In this document: positions 21,541-30,649 of the stretch, piece by piece
How the letters are laid out: each line of letters starts with the position of its first letter
Position numbering within the stretch: the stretch's first letter is position 1
Assembly: GCF_020748185.1 (NCBI RefSeq)
Contig: NZ_JAHZMO010000010.1
Span: 57,156-121,155, forward strand
From: Terrisporobacter petrolearius
GTDB lineage: Bacteria; Bacillota; Clostridia; Peptostreptococcales; Peptostreptococcaceae
Reading direction: 5' to 3'
Length of the DNA: 64,000 nucleotides
Notes under the pieces: model-generated
What the model was told of the DNA's origin: nothing
The model's database searches: none
Seen by the model: the letters and a program-made list of their open reading frames with translations, nothing else
Translations under genes and position numbers: made by a program

Positions 21541-22221
21541 CTATATACAATATACAATTATTGTACCTGTTAAAAAACCTATTATACTATATAGACTTTT
21601 AGATTTTGGCATTATTTCATCTAAAACTACAAATAACATTGTTCCTGCTGCCAAAGATAGAAATACACCGATTAAAGATTTAAAAACTCCTGCAAAATAT
21701 ACACCTAAAAAGCTACCTATTCCCATAGGTATGCCTGCTATGAATGTAAATAAAATTATTTTTTTTGTAGGAACTCTAGCACCGGCCAAACTTAGAGCCG
21801 TAGCCAGTCCTTCTGGTATATTATGTACTCCAATCACTATAGCAAGAGTTACCCCTAGAGTTTGTGCTGATACAAAAGATGAACCTATTGCCAATCCTTC
21901 TGGCAGATTATGTAATAGTATACTTATGAATATTAAATATCCCGACTTCATATCTTCAGCGAAATCTAGTCTACTCTTAATAAACATTGTTAGTAGTACA
22001 CCCATAAATGTAAATACTACCGTATAAATTAAACCACTTAATTCCATTGCCTCTTTCATCAAATCAAAAACTACTACAGCTAACATAATTCCACCGGAAA
22101 ATCCCATACAAAAATTAAGATACTTATCTACTTCTTTTCTAAATATTGCAGATACTATTCCACCAATTCCTGTACCCAATACTCCAGCCAATAGTCCTAT
22201 CAATGTGACTTTTAGTATCAT
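21541..22221 (-). CDS. ZIP-family metal transporter
   Basis: A 226-residue membrane protein with about eight helices. The metal-binding motifs of ZIP transporters are present: LLHNLPEGLAIGSSF and GVHNIPEGLATALSL (HNxPEG in helices 4 and 5). It resembles the ZupT/GufA subgroup, which takes up Zn2+ or other divalent metals. GGGGTGAG precedes the ATG. It probably shares a transcript with tsaC, 29 bases downstream; the metal is not told by sequence. Confidence 0.93.
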   Translation of the reverse strand: MILKVTLIGLLAGVLGTGIGGIVSAIFRKEVDKYLNFCMGFSGGIMLAVVVFDLMKEAMELSGLIYTVVFTFMGVLLTMFIKSRLDFAEDMKSGYLIFISILLHNLPEGLAIGSSFVSAQTLGVTLAIVIGVHNIPEGLATALSLAGARVPTKKIILFTFIAGIPMGIGSFLGVYFAGVFKSLIGVFLSLAAGTMLFVVLDEIMPKSKSLYSIIGFLTGTIIVYCI

Positions 22222-22292
22222 TCTATTTAACTCACCCCATATTTATATATTAATATATCACTATATTCAATTATATTTAAGTGGTTATAGAA

Positions 22293-22318
22293 AAAATCCC
22301 TAAAAATTTAGGGATTTT
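22293..22318 (-). terminator. Terminator overlapping the prfA stop
   Basis: AAAATCCCTAAA (22293-22304) and TTTAGGGATTTT (22307-22318), a perfect 12-bp stem; the minus strand continues TTTTTTCT. The stem includes the stop codon of prfA. Confidence 0.9.
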
Positions 22319-23381
22319 ATATTGCTGTCATCTTTTTAGTTTGATCTTCCGTAATTAGCGCATCTATCATCTCGTCTAGATCACCATCTAAAAATTGTTC
22401 TAACTTATAAAGAGTTAAGTTTATTCTATGATCACTTACTCTACCTTGTGGATAATTGTAAGTTCTTATTCTCTCAGATCTATCACCAGTACCAACCTGA
22501 CTTCTTCTCTCTGCAGCAACTTCGTCATGTTGATCTGATAAAGCTTTATCATAAAGTCTAGCTTTTAATACTTTTAAAGCTTTTTCTTTATTTTTCAATT
22601 GTGATTTTTCGTCTTGGCAAGACACAACTTCACCAGTAGGTAAATGAGTGATTCTTACAGCTGAGTCAGTTGTATTTACACATTGTCCACCATTTCCCGA
22701 TGCACGGAATACGTCTATTCTTAAATCATTTGGGCTTATTTCTACTTCTACATCCTCCACTTCTGGTAAAACTGCAACTGTTGCAGTTGAAGTATGAATT
22801 CTTCCTCCAGATTCAGTAGCTGGTATTCTTTGAACTCTGTGAACTCCTGACTCATATTTAAGTCTTGAGTAAGCACCTTTACCTTTTATTAAGAAAGATA
22901 CTTCTTTGTACCCTCCAACACCAGTATCACTGGCACTTAAAAGTTCCATTTTCCATCTTCTTCTTTCAGCATATCTAGAATACATTCTGAATAAATTCCC
23001 AGCAAATAGAGCTGCTTCATCTCCGCCTGCTCCACCTCTTATTTCAACTATAACGTTTTTATCATCATTAGGGTCTTTTGGTAATAAAAGAATTTTCAAC
23101 TCTGCTTCTAATGGTTCAACTTGGCCTTCTAGTTCAGATATTTCCATTTTAGCTAACTCTCTTAGATCCTCATCAGATTCTTCTTCTAATATAGCTTTAG
23201 ATTCACTAAGGTCATTTAATACATTTCTATATTCTCTGTATTTAAAAACGATAGGCTCTAAATCTGCATGTTCTTTCATATACTTTTGCCAAACCTTTTG
23301 GTCATTTATTATTTCCATATCACTGATTTTTTCAGTTAAATCTATATATTTATCTTCTAAAACCTGTAGTTTGTTTAACAT
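22317..23381 (-). CDS. prfA: Peptide chain release factor 1
   Basis: Terminates translation at UAA/UAG. The 354 residues include the codon-reading tripeptide PAT within [17 protein letters not shown] and the peptidyl-hydrolysis motif GGQ within [24 protein letters not shown] at 23390 is in frame, but it is part of GAGGTG, which serves as the ribosome-binding site for the ATG at 23381; the ATG gives the usual N-terminus. prmC, which methylates the GGQ glutamine, lies 44 bases upstream in the same direction. Confidence 0.97.
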   Translation of the reverse strand: MLNKLQVLEDKYIDLTEKISDMEIINDQKVWQKYMKEHADLEPIVFKYREYRNVLNDLSESKAILEEESDEDLRELAKMEISELEGQVEPLEAELKILLLPKDPNDDKNVIVEIRGGAGGDEAALFAGNLFRMYSRYAERRRWKMELLSASDTGVGGYKEVSFLIKGKGAYSRLKYESGVHRVQRIPATESGGRIHTSTATVAVLPEVEDVEVEISPNDLRIDVFRASGNGGQCVNTTDSAVRITHLPTGEVVSCQDEKSQLKNKEKALKVLKARLYDKALSDQHDEVAAERRSQVGTGDRSERIRTYNYPQGRVSDHRINLTLYKLEQFLDGDLDEMIDALITEDQTKKMTAI

Positions 23382-23425
23382 ACCGTTCACCTCTTTTTTC
23401 GTACAATTTCAAGCAATTCATTATA

Positions 23426-24271
23426 TCATAAAACACTACCTATAACAACTCTGTCAATTTGTTGTAGGTCTTTTTTAGTATATATATTAGTATATCCATC
23501 TCTCTTCATTAACTTACTAACATCTTCGCTTTGATCATGACCTACTTCATAGGCTAAAATGCCTCCTTTTTTAAGGAAGTTTTTAGCTCCTTTTGTTATT
23601 GATCTATAAAAATCCAAGCCATCGATTCCACCCTCTAAAGCATTGTACGGCTCAAAATCTTTTACTTGTTTATCTAAAGTTTCAATAACTTCTCTTTTTA
23701 TATATGGAGGATTGGATACTATTATATCAAATTTCATATCTTTATCTATATTTGTAAATAAATCTGATTTAATAAAAGTTATCCTATCATCTACATGGTT
23801 ATTTATAGCATTCTTTTTTCCTATTTCTAAGGCTATATCTGATATGTCTATAGAAGTAACCTTTGCATTATCTAAATATTTAGCTAAGCTTACTGTAATA
23901 GCTCCCGATCCCGTCCCAATATCAAGAATATTTATAGTACCTTTGTTTTTACCTAGCTCAATAACTTCTTCTACTAATACTTCCGTATCAGGTCTTGGTA
24001 TTAAAACACCTTCTTGAACATAAAAGTCTAATCCCATAAATTCACGATTTCTCACAATATAAGCAATAGGTCTATTGTTTAATCTTTCATTTATAAATTT
24101 ACTAAATAGCTTTTCTTCATTTTCACTTAAAGATTTCTCTAAGTTTAAAAGTATATATAATCTATCTACACCAAGGACTTTTTGTAGTAATATTTCCACA
24201 TCAAGTCTCGGTGTAGGACTTATTTCTTCAAGTTCTTTCGAATATCTTATAATTATTTCCTTAATAGTCAT
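23426..24271 (-). CDS. prmC: Release factor glutamine methyltransferase
   Basis: Methylates the Gln of GGQ in release factors, using SAM. The 281 residues include an N-terminal helical domain, the SAM motif NILDIGTGSGAITVSLAK, and the catalytic DIIVSNPPYIKREVI (NPPY). LIPRPDTEVLVEEV before the SAM motif is typical of PrmC. GGGAG lies 5 bases before the ATG. It is paired with prfA and lies 20 bases after the DUF1385 gene. Confidence 0.96.
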   Translation of the reverse strand: MTIKEIIIRYSKELEEISPTPRLDVEILLQKVLGVDRLYILLNLEKSLSENEEKLFSKFINERLNNRPIAYIVRNREFMGLDFYVQEGVLIPRPDTEVLVEEVIELGKNKGTINILDIGTGSGAITVSLAKYLDNAKVTSIDISDIALEIGKKNAINNHVDDRITFIKSDLFTNIDKDMKFDIIVSNPPYIKREVIETLDKQVKDFEPYNALEGGIDGLDFYRSITKGAKNFLKKGGILAYEVGHDQSEDVSKLMKRDGYTNIYTKKDLQQIDRVVIGSVL

Positions 24272-24291
24272 AAGTTTCTCCCTTATTTCTC

Positions 24292-25188
24292 TTAAATTAC
24301 AGCCTTTAATGCTTTTATCGCAACCTCTAATTGTTCATCATTTGGTTCTTTTGTAGTAATATGTTGAAGCATCATTCCTGGGTATGCAACAATTTTACTC
24401 AATATATTATTATATTTCCCAAGAAATTTTATTATTTCATAAGATATGCCAGCAACTATAGGTATGCATAATATTCTCATCGCTATTCTAGCTAGAATAT
24501 TGGGCCATCCAAAGAAAGAAAATAATATAATTGATGTTGCCATTACTATAAATAAAAAGTTTGTACCACATCTAGGATGTAGCGTTGTAAATTTTCTTGC
24601 ATTTTCTACTGTTAATTCTAAACCACTTTCATAGCAATAAATAGCCTTATGTTCTGCTCCATGATACATAAATGTTCTTTTTATATCTTTATTTCTAGAT
24701 ATTAACAACATATATAGTATTAATATACATATTCTAAATAAACCTTCAATCAAATTAAGCACTATATTATTGTGTATAAATGATGAAAATAACCCGCCTA
24801 TAGATGTTGGTATTAATACAAATAATCCAATAGAAAGAATCATTGCTAAAATAAGAGATACTGCCATAATTGCATCATTGGCTTTATCTTTAAATATTCT
24901 TTTTAGAAATCTATCTATTGCATCTTCCTCTGCCTCGTCTTCTCCTAAAAAAAATTCCGATGAATAGTTCAAGCTTTTCATACCTTGTATCATAGTTTCA
25001 AATAATATAAATGAACCTCTTAAAAAAGGTATCTTATCTATTTTTTTATCTTTTATCCAGCTTTGTATTATCTGTTTTTTTAATTCAATTTCTCCATTAC
25101 TCTTTCTAACAGCAATTGCTCTGTAATTTTTAGACTGCATCATAACTCCTTCAATTACAGCTTGCCCTCCAACACTTTGCTTTTTCAT
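24292..25188 (-). CDS. DUF1385 family membrane protein (YqhQ type)
   Basis: A 298-residue protein with the N-terminal family motif VGGQAVIEGVMMQ, a middle EHKAIYCYESG block and RCGTNFLF, plus about four or five membrane segments (for example IMAVSLILAMILSIGLFVLI; IVMATSIILFSFFG). The biochemical role of DUF1385 is not established. A longer frame begins at 25203, but GAGGAG lies 8 bases before the ATG at 25188, giving the usual N-terminus. It heads the DUF1385-prmC-prfA group, an arrangement seen in many clostridia. Confidence 0.92.
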   Translation of the reverse strand: MKKQSVGGQAVIEGVMMQSKNYRAIAVRKSNGEIELKKQIIQSWIKDKKIDKIPFLRGSFILFETMIQGMKSLNYSSEFFLGEDEAEEDAIDRFLKRIFKDKANDAIMAVSLILAMILSIGLFVLIPTSIGGLFSSFIHNNIVLNLIEGLFRICILILYMLLISRNKDIKRTFMYHGAEHKAIYCYESGLELTVENARKFTTLHPRCGTNFLFIVMATSIILFSFFGWPNILARIAMRILCIPIVAGISYEIIKFLGKYNNILSKIVAYPGMMLQHITTKEPNDEQLEVAIKALKAVI

Positions 25189-25244
25189 GATAATACTCCT
25201 CATAATAATTTTTATAACTCTAAAACTATTATAATATAAAAATT

Positions 25245-25277
25245 CCCCTTAGAGTATTATATTATACTTTTAAGGGG
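25245..25277 (-). terminator. Terminator after tdk
   Basis: CCCCTTA (25245-25251) and TAAGGGG (25271-25277) enclose a second pairing AGTAT/ATACT. The minus strand continues AATTTTTA. It lies 9 bases after the tdk stop. Confidence 0.85.
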
Positions 25278-25285
25278 TTAATAAT

Positions 25286-25858
25286 TTATTTCACCACATG
25301 ACACTTTCTGCATCTGGCTTCATAACTTTCTACAGCACCTACTTGAATAATAGGATCATCATATCTTGCTGGTTTTCCATCTATTAATCTTTGTGATCTT
25401 GTTGCCGGTTGACCACACACAGAGCAAATAGCTTGAATCTTATCTACAAATTCTGCAACTGCTAAAAGTCTTGGTGTAGGACCAAATGGCTCTCCTTTGA
25501 AATCCATATCTAAACCTGCTACAATAACCCTTACTCCCTTGTTAGCTAAGTCAACAGCAATATCTACTATTTCTTCATCAAAAAATTGCACTTCATCTAT
25601 GCCAACAACTCGAACATCTTCATCTATTAAATCATAAATACTCAATGCTTTTTTTATTGGAATAGCTTCTATACTGTCCCCATTATGAGATACAACATCT
25701 TTCTTACTATATCTATCATCTATATGAGGTTTAAATACAATAATATTTTGTTTTGCAATTTTAGCTCTTTTTAATCTTCTTATTAATTCTTCGCTCTTTC
25801 CACTATACATAGGTCCAACTACTACTTCAATATAACCATGGTTTACTGGTCTATACAT
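25286..25858 (-). CDS. tdk: Thymidine kinase
   Basis: Phosphorylates thymidine for salvage. The 190 residues include the P-loop [29 protein letters not shown] with the catalytic Glu, the zinc-lasso cysteines CSVC and CRKC, and the C-terminal [11 protein letters not shown] that binds substrate. AGGAGGT precedes the ATG. It lies 122 bases downstream of rpmE but has its own terminator and is separated from rpmE by another. Confidence 0.97.
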   Translation of the reverse strand: MYRPVNHGYIEVVVGPMYSGKSEELIRRLKRAKIAKQNIIVFKPHIDDRYSKKDVVSHNGDSIEAIPIKKALSIYDLIDEDVRVVGIDEVQFFDEEIVDIAVDLANKGVRVIVAGLDMDFKGEPFGPTPRLLAVAEFVDKIQAICSVCGQPATRSQRLIDGKPARYDDPIIQVGAVESYEARCRKCHVVK

Positions 25859-25944
25859 ATTTTCGAACCTCCTAAGCTTTTATCTAATGTTATTATTGAT
25901 AATATTCTAAAATTATGTATTTTTTAGTAATTAGGGAAATAAAA

Positions 25945-25970
25945 TAGGGGTTGGATAACCAACCCCTTTT
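25945..25970 (-). terminator. Terminator after rpmE
   Basis: GGGGTTGG (25947-25954), loop ATAA, CCAACCCC (25959-25966), flanked by A/T runs on both sides. Confidence 0.9.
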
Positions 25971-25980
25971 TTTACAATAA

Positions 25981-26181
25981 TTAATCCATTTGGAATCTCT
26001 TTTTAAATTTGTCGATTCTTCCACCTTTTTCTATGTTCTTTTGCTTTCCAGTATAGAAAGGATGGCACTCTGAACATATTTCAACTCTTATTTCGTCCTT
26101 AGTTGAACCAGCCATGAAAGTATTTCCACATGCACAGTGTACTTCAACTGCATTGTATTTTGGTTGTATATCTTTTTGCAT
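25981..26181 (-). CDS. rpmE: 50S ribosomal protein L31, zinc-binding form
   Basis: The 66-residue protein has four cysteines (CAC and CSEC), the zinc-binding form of bL31. [20 protein letters not shown], then [17 protein letters not shown], is diagnostic. AGAGGTGA precedes the ATG. Downstream of rho, as in many Firmicutes. Confidence 0.97.
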   Translation of the reverse strand: MQKDIQPKYNAVEVHCACGNTFMAGSTKDEIRVEICSECHPFYTGKQKNIEKGGRIDKFKKRFQMD

Positions 26182-26327
26182 TCTTAGTCACCTCTTTTTC
26201 AATTATATTCTAAATTAATTATATTAATTTTAAGTTTTCATCTTCAACTACATCATTATATCACATGTTTTTTAGTGATACAAGGATTTTTGTATTTCTT
26301 CATCATATGATTTTAGGTTTATATTTT

Positions 26328-27938
26328 TTACTTAATACTTCTTATAAATTCTTCATTATTTTTTGCTTTCTTTAACGCATCGATTAAGTTATCTGTGACT
26401 TCTAATATAGAATTATTACTCATTTCTTTTCTTAATTTCCATAAAGCCGTTTTTTCTTCTTCTGTAAGTAATAAATCTTCTCTTCTTGTTCCTGACTTAT
26501 AAATATCCACAGCAGGGAATATTCTCTTTTCAGCAAGTTTTCTATCTAGATGCAACTCCATATTACCAGTACCTTTAAATTCTTCAAAGATTACATCGTC
26601 CATTCTAGAACCTGTTTCTACTAATGCAGTAGCAAGTATTGTTAATGAACCACCTTGTCTAATATTTCTAGCTGCTCCAAAGAATTTTTTAGGTCCATGT
26701 AATGCTCCTGGGTCAAGACCTCCTGATAAAGTTCTTCCTGTTGGTGATATTGTTAAGTTATAAGCTCTTGCTAATCTTGTTATACTATCAAGAAGTATTA
26801 CAACATCTTTTCCATGTTCAACAAGTCTTTGAGCTCTATTTAGTACCATTTCTGCTACTTTAACATGATGATTTGATACTTGGTCAAATGTTGAATAAAT
26901 AACATCTCCATTAATAGATTCTCTCATATCTGTAACTTCTTCTGGTCTTTCATCTATTAATAATACTATTAATTCCACATTAGGATGGTTTTTTGCAATG
27001 CTATTAGCTACACTTTTAAGAAGTATAGTTTTACCTGCCTTTGGTGGCGCAACTATAAGACCCCTTTGTCCCTTTCCTATTGGTGAAATTAAGTCAATTA
27101 ATCTAGTTGATATTTCGTTTTGACTTTTTTCAAGTGTTAGTCTTTCTTCTGGGTATATTGGTGTTAAGTTAACAAATGATTTTCTATTTATACAAGTTTC
27201 TGGATTCTCCTCATTAACTTTCTGTACAAATAGTAGTGCTCTAAACTTTTCTCCTGTTTTTGGATGTCTTGTTATACCTCTAACTTTATCCCCTGTTTGG
27301 AGATTAAATCTTCTTATTTGAGATGGAGAAACATATACGTCTTCATCTGTAGATTGATAGTTAGATCCTCTTAAGAAACCAAATCCATCAGGAAGTATTT
27401 CTAAAACTCCAACTACTTCATCATCTTTAGAAGTGTTGAACTCATTAATTATTTTAGATTCTTCAACAACTTTTGGTACATAATTACCTTTATTATTTCT
27501 CTGATTTCTATTTTCCATACTTGAAGTTTTATTATTGTTGTTGAAATTACGAGAGTTGTTTTGATTTTCTCTACTATGAGTTTTTACATAAGATCTATTA
27601 TCTAATTTTTCACCAGGTTTTAAATTTTCCGTATCACTATTTCTATTAATAAATTGTTTATTTCTATCCCCACTATTATCTATATTTTCTATTCCCTGTT
27701 TTTGTTCTTTAGCCTCTATATCTCCATTAAGATATTCTTTATTTGTGCTTACTCCATTATTACTTAATATTTTCTTGTCTTTTTCATGACTATTTTTTGA
27801 GTTGCTATTAATTAACTCAATTAATTCATTTTTTTTGTATTTAGTGACTGATTTTATATCTAAGTCTTTAGCTATTTGTCTAAGCTCTGCTAAAGTCTTT
27901 TTACTCAATTCTTCCATTGTTATATTTTCCAAATTCAA
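26328..27938 (-). CDS. rho: Transcription termination factor Rho with Asn-rich N-terminal insertion
   Basis: RNA-dependent hexameric helicase that ends transcription. The 536 residues comprise an N-terminal Rho_N helix domain (about 8-45), a low-complexity insertion (about 46-172) rich in Asn, Lys, Glu and Ser, the cold-shock RNA-binding domain (about 173-250, [10 protein letters not shown]) and the ATPase core with Walker A APPKAGKT (297-304) and [15 protein letters not shown]. The segment 81-155 has about 20 Asn in 75 residues, including FNNNN. Rho of Clostridium botulinum has a prion-like domain at this place. The start is TTG (27938) with AGGAGG 5 bases upstream; a second TTG two codons later is possible. 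Confidence 0.96.
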   Translation of the reverse strand: MNLENITMEELSKKTLAELRQIAKDLDIKSVTKYKKNELIELINSNSKNSHEKDKKILSNNGVSTNKEYLNGDIEAKEQKQGIENIDNSGDRNKQFINRNSDTENLKPGEKLDNRSYVKTHSRENQNNSRNFNNNNKTSSMENRNQRNNKGNYVPKVVEESKIINEFNTSKDDEVVGVLEILPDGFGFLRGSNYQSTDEDVYVSPSQIRRFNLQTGDKVRGITRHPKTGEKFRALLFVQKVNEENPETCINRKSFVNLTPIYPEERLTLEKSQNEISTRLIDLISPIGKGQRGLIVAPPKAGKTILLKSVANSIAKNHPNVELIVLLIDERPEEVTDMRESINGDVIYSTFDQVSNHHVKVAEMVLNRAQRLVEHGKDVVILLDSITRLARAYNLTISPTGRTLSGGLDPGALHGPKKFFGAARNIRQGGSLTILATALVETGSRMDDVIFEEFKGTGNMELHLDRKLAEKRIFPAVDIYKSGTRREDLLLTEEEKTALWKLRKEMSNNSILEVTDNLIDALKKAKNNEEFIRSIK

Positions 27939-28172
27939 AGGAACCTCCTCACATTTTATTTAAGGCCGTAATTAAATTTTAATTTTATAGGGAATATAGG
28001 GTGTGAAAAAGAAAAGTAATTTTTTTAAATATGAAATTTAATAAACTAATAATATCACTATTAAATATCATGGTCAACACGTAAAACTCCTAGTTCTTAT
28101 CTTTTTTATTATTTTTACTATTATTTGTAAATTTATTCACCAAAAAACAAAAAATTTACTTTGTTTAATACA
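27939..28172. other. Upstream region of rho
   Basis: AT-rich region containing the rho ribosome-binding site and presumably its promoter. I see no coding frame of interest here; the structured part at 28173-28227 is listed separately. Confidence 0.4.
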
Positions 28173-28227
28173 CTACATAGGTCCTACTTTTAAGGTAACT
28201 AACAAGATACTTTTGTTCCATGTGTAG
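28173..28227. repeat. Structured intergenic inverted repeat of unknown function
   Basis: CTACATAGG (28173-28181) pairs with CCATGTGTAG (28218-28227) with one bulge and one wobble. Inside are CCT/AGG and a hairpin AACAA-GATACTT-TTGTT. The neighbouring sequence to about 28270 is also less AT-rich than normal for this genome, and its minus strand reads VEVELTKVVGRDSSTHGTK before a stop, without a start codon. It may be a regulatory RNA element, a regulator operator or a gene remnant; I do not recognise it. Confidence 0.4.
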
Positions 28228-28288
28228 ACGAATCCCTTCCTACCACTTTAGTAAGTTCTACTTCTACATAAAAAACATTTAAATTTAT

Positions 28289-28315
28289 AAAAAGTGGACA
28301 GTTTGCCCACTTTTT
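28289..28315 (-). terminator. Terminator after glpX
   Basis: AAAAAGTGG (28289-28297) and CCACTTTTT (28307-28315), flanked by T-rich sequence on the minus strand. Confidence 0.88.
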
Positions 28316-28317
28316 AT

Positions 28318-29319
28318 TTATTCCATATTATATTTTTTCATTAAATCAATAAGTATTTCATTTTTATCAAGGTTATGAGTCGCATCTACAAATCTTATTG
28401 TTCCTGTCTTTCCTCTCATTACAATAGATTCAGTTTTAGCTTTATTATCCCCCACATTTATTACACCTTTTAATAAATTTCCTTCTGTAATTCCTGTAGC
28501 AGCAAAGAATAAATCATCACCTTTAGCTAAATCTTCTAACGTTAATTTCTTTTCTATATCTTCATCAGATAGTCCCATCTCATGACATCTGTTTTTTTCT
28601 TGTTCACTCATAGGGTAAATTTGAGCTTGCATATCTCCACCCATACATTTTATAGCTGCTGCTGTTATTACACCTTCTGGTCCTCCACCGATTCCCATAA
28701 GTATATCCACACCAGTTTCTTCAAAACAAGTTGCAATGCCTGTAGCTACATCTCCATCGCCAAACATTCTTATTTGGCAACCTAATTTTCTAGCTGGTTC
28801 AATTATATAATTATGTCTTTCTCTATCTTGTGTCATTATTGTCATTTGCGTAGTTTTTTTACCTAAAGCTTTTGCTACACTTAGTATATTCTCTTCAACA
28901 CTTTTATCTAGGTCTATACATCCTTTTGCTTTTGGCCCAACAACAATCTTTTTCATATATGTGTCTGGGGCATGAAGTAGGGAACCCTTTTTTCCAACAG
29001 CTATTACTGATATGGCATTTGGAAGTCCTTTTGCTATTAGTGTAGTTCCATCAAGGGGATCCACAGCTATATCAACTTCCATAGAATCCTCTGTTTGTAA
29101 TCCAACCTTTTCCCCTATATAAAGCATGGGTGCTTCATCTAATTCACCTTCACCAATAACTACTTCTCCATTAATTTTCACAGATTCAAAAGCTCTTCTC
29201 ATCGCTTCTACAGCAGCTCCATCCGCTCCATTTTTATCTCCTCTTCCCATAAACTGAGAAGATACTAAGGCCGCTGCTTCTGTTACTCTTACAAGTTCTA
29301 ATGCTAAATTTCTATCCAT
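28318..29319 (-). CDS. glpX: Fructose-1,6-bisphosphatase class II
   Basis: Gluconeogenic phosphatase (GlpX family), 333 residues. VVIGEGELDEAPMLYIGE, DIAVDPLDGTTLIAKG (metal and phosphate binding) and GIGGGPEGVITAAAIKCMGG are family signatures. The frame continues to 29349, but AAAGGAGAT lies before the ATG at 29319 and MDRNLALELVRVTEAAAL is the usual N-terminus. It has its own terminator. Confidence 0.97.
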   Translation of the reverse strand: MDRNLALELVRVTEAAALVSSQFMGRGDKNGADGAAVEAMRRAFESVKINGEVVIGEGELDEAPMLYIGEKVGLQTEDSMEVDIAVDPLDGTTLIAKGLPNAISVIAVGKKGSLLHAPDTYMKKIVVGPKAKGCIDLDKSVEENILSVAKALGKKTTQMTIMTQDRERHNYIIEPARKLGCQIRMFGDGDVATGIATCFEETGVDILMGIGGGPEGVITAAAIKCMGGDMQAQIYPMSEQEKNRCHEMGLSDEDIEKKLTLEDLAKGDDLFFAATGITEGNLLKGVINVGDNKAKTESIVMRGKTGTIRFVDATHNLDKNEILIDLMKKYNME

Positions 29320-29485
29320 TAATTTCCCATCTCCTTTATTATATTTCATAGAAAATTATATATTATATACTTATTTTAGTAAATAGTATACCACATACTA
29401 TTTTATTTTTTATTATAAATATAAATATGATACACTATAATTATTTATTGTACGACCATATATAAATAATAGATTTGTTCAAATA

Positions 29486-29515
29486 AAAAAGCTAGTCTCA
29501 AAAGACCAGCTTTTT
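29486..29515 (-). terminator. Terminator after the galU / micropeptide unit
   Basis: AAAAAGCTAGTCT and AGACCAGCTTTTT form a stem with one mismatch around a short loop, directly after the micropeptide stop. Confidence 0.9.
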
Positions 29516-29517
29516 CC

Positions 29518-29631
29518 CTATAATGACGATGCTAACATTGCTATTAACGTAGATATACTTGTTAATATAAAAATTACAGCTATTCCTATTGCTAGAACTT
29601 TAGTCATTTTTTTTTGCATATTTTTAGCCAT
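29518..29631 (-). CDS. Prli42-like (DUF4044) single-span micropeptide
   Basis: A 37-residue protein, MAKNMQKKMTKVLAIGIAV followed by a hydrophobic helix ending MLASSL. A short basic N-terminus plus one membrane helix matches the DUF4044 / Prli42 family; in Listeria Prli42 anchors the stressosome at the membrane. AGAGAGGTGG lies 5 bases before the ATG, and a terminator follows at once, so this is clearly a gene. It lies 29 bases after galU and is co-transcribed with it. No stressosome genes are in view, so a stressosome role is only inferred from the family. Confidence 0.8.
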   Translation of the reverse strand: MAKNMQKKMTKVLAIGIAVIFILTSISTLIAMLASSL

Positions 29632-29660
29632 ATGAACCACCTCTCTAAATTTTGTACCTA

Positions 29661-30545
29661 TTATTTATCAGCATCTTCAAGGCTAACTTTTTTAAGATAT
29701 TTCATAAAATCATCTCTTAACTCATCCTTTTTAAGAGCAAAATCTACGGTAGCTTCTAGGAAACCTAATTTGTCTCCCACATCGTATCTTCTTCCCTCAA
29801 AATTATATGCATACATAGCCTCTTTTTTAGATAGTCTTTTTAAGGCGTCTGTTAATTGAACTTCTCCACCTTTTCCTATAGGTAAATCTTCTAAGATATC
29901 AAATATCTCAGGTGTAATTATATATCTTCCTAGAATCGCAATATTCGAAGGAGCTTTATCTATATCAGGCTTTTCAACTAGATCCTTAACTTTGTAAACT
30001 CTATCTTCTATATGTTTGGCATCTATTATACCATACTTATTTACATTTTCACTTTCAACGGTTTGAACTCCAAGGATAGTAGTTCTATATTCTTCATAAG
30101 CATCCATAAGTTGTCTTAAGCACGGAACATCATTGTCTACAATATCATCTCCAAGCATAACAGCAAAAGGTTCATCTCCTATGAAACTTCTTGCACAATA
30201 TATGGCATCACCAAGCCCCTTAGGTTCTTTTTGTCTTATATAATAGATGTTTATCATCTTAGATATATCTCTAACTATTTCTAGCAACTCTGTCTTTCCT
30301 TTTTGTTCAAGTTCTAACTCTAATTCTACTGATTTGTCAAAATGATCTTCAATAGATTTTTTATTTTTACCAGTTATTATTAATATTTCCTCTATTCCAG
30401 AAGCCACAGCTTCCTCAATTATATATTGTAAGGTTGGTTTATCAACAATAGGTAACATTTCTTTTGGTTGAGCCTTTGTTGCTGGTAGAAATCTTGTCCC
30501 AAGACCTGCAGCAGGTATAACCGCTTTTCTTATTTTCCTTTGCAT
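29661..30545 (-). CDS. galU: UTP-glucose-1-phosphate uridylyltransferase
   Basis: Makes UDP-glucose. The 294 residues begin KAVIPAAGLGTRFLPATKA (nucleotide-binding loop); QYIIEEAVASGIEEILIITG, PKGLGDAIYCARSFIGDEPF and VMLGDDIV follow the GalU pattern. The frame extends to 30578, but GGAGGG lies before the ATG at 30545, giving the normal N-terminus. UDP-glucose feeds cell-surface polymers, in keeping with nearby cell-wall genes. Confidence 0.97.
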   Translation of the reverse strand: MQRKIRKAVIPAAGLGTRFLPATKAQPKEMLPIVDKPTLQYIIEEAVASGIEEILIITGKNKKSIEDHFDKSVELELELEQKGKTELLEIVRDISKMINIYYIRQKEPKGLGDAIYCARSFIGDEPFAVMLGDDIVDNDVPCLRQLMDAYEEYRTTILGVQTVESENVNKYGIIDAKHIEDRVYKVKDLVEKPDIDKAPSNIAILGRYIITPEIFDILEDLPIGKGGEVQLTDALKRLSKKEAMYAYNFEGRRYDVGDKLGFLEATVDFALKKDELRDDFMKYLKKVSLEDADK

Positions 30546-30649
30546 AATGTTATTCCCTCCAATAATCTTAAAATACAATAAGTTATATTCATATTTATTT
30601 TATCATCATACTTATAGTTTTGTCATGTTTATTATTAGTTAAGCAATTG

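Noticed and set aside
22906..23445. Long plus-strand frame over prfA
   Set aside because: Antisense to an intact, conserved gene with no ribosome-binding site.
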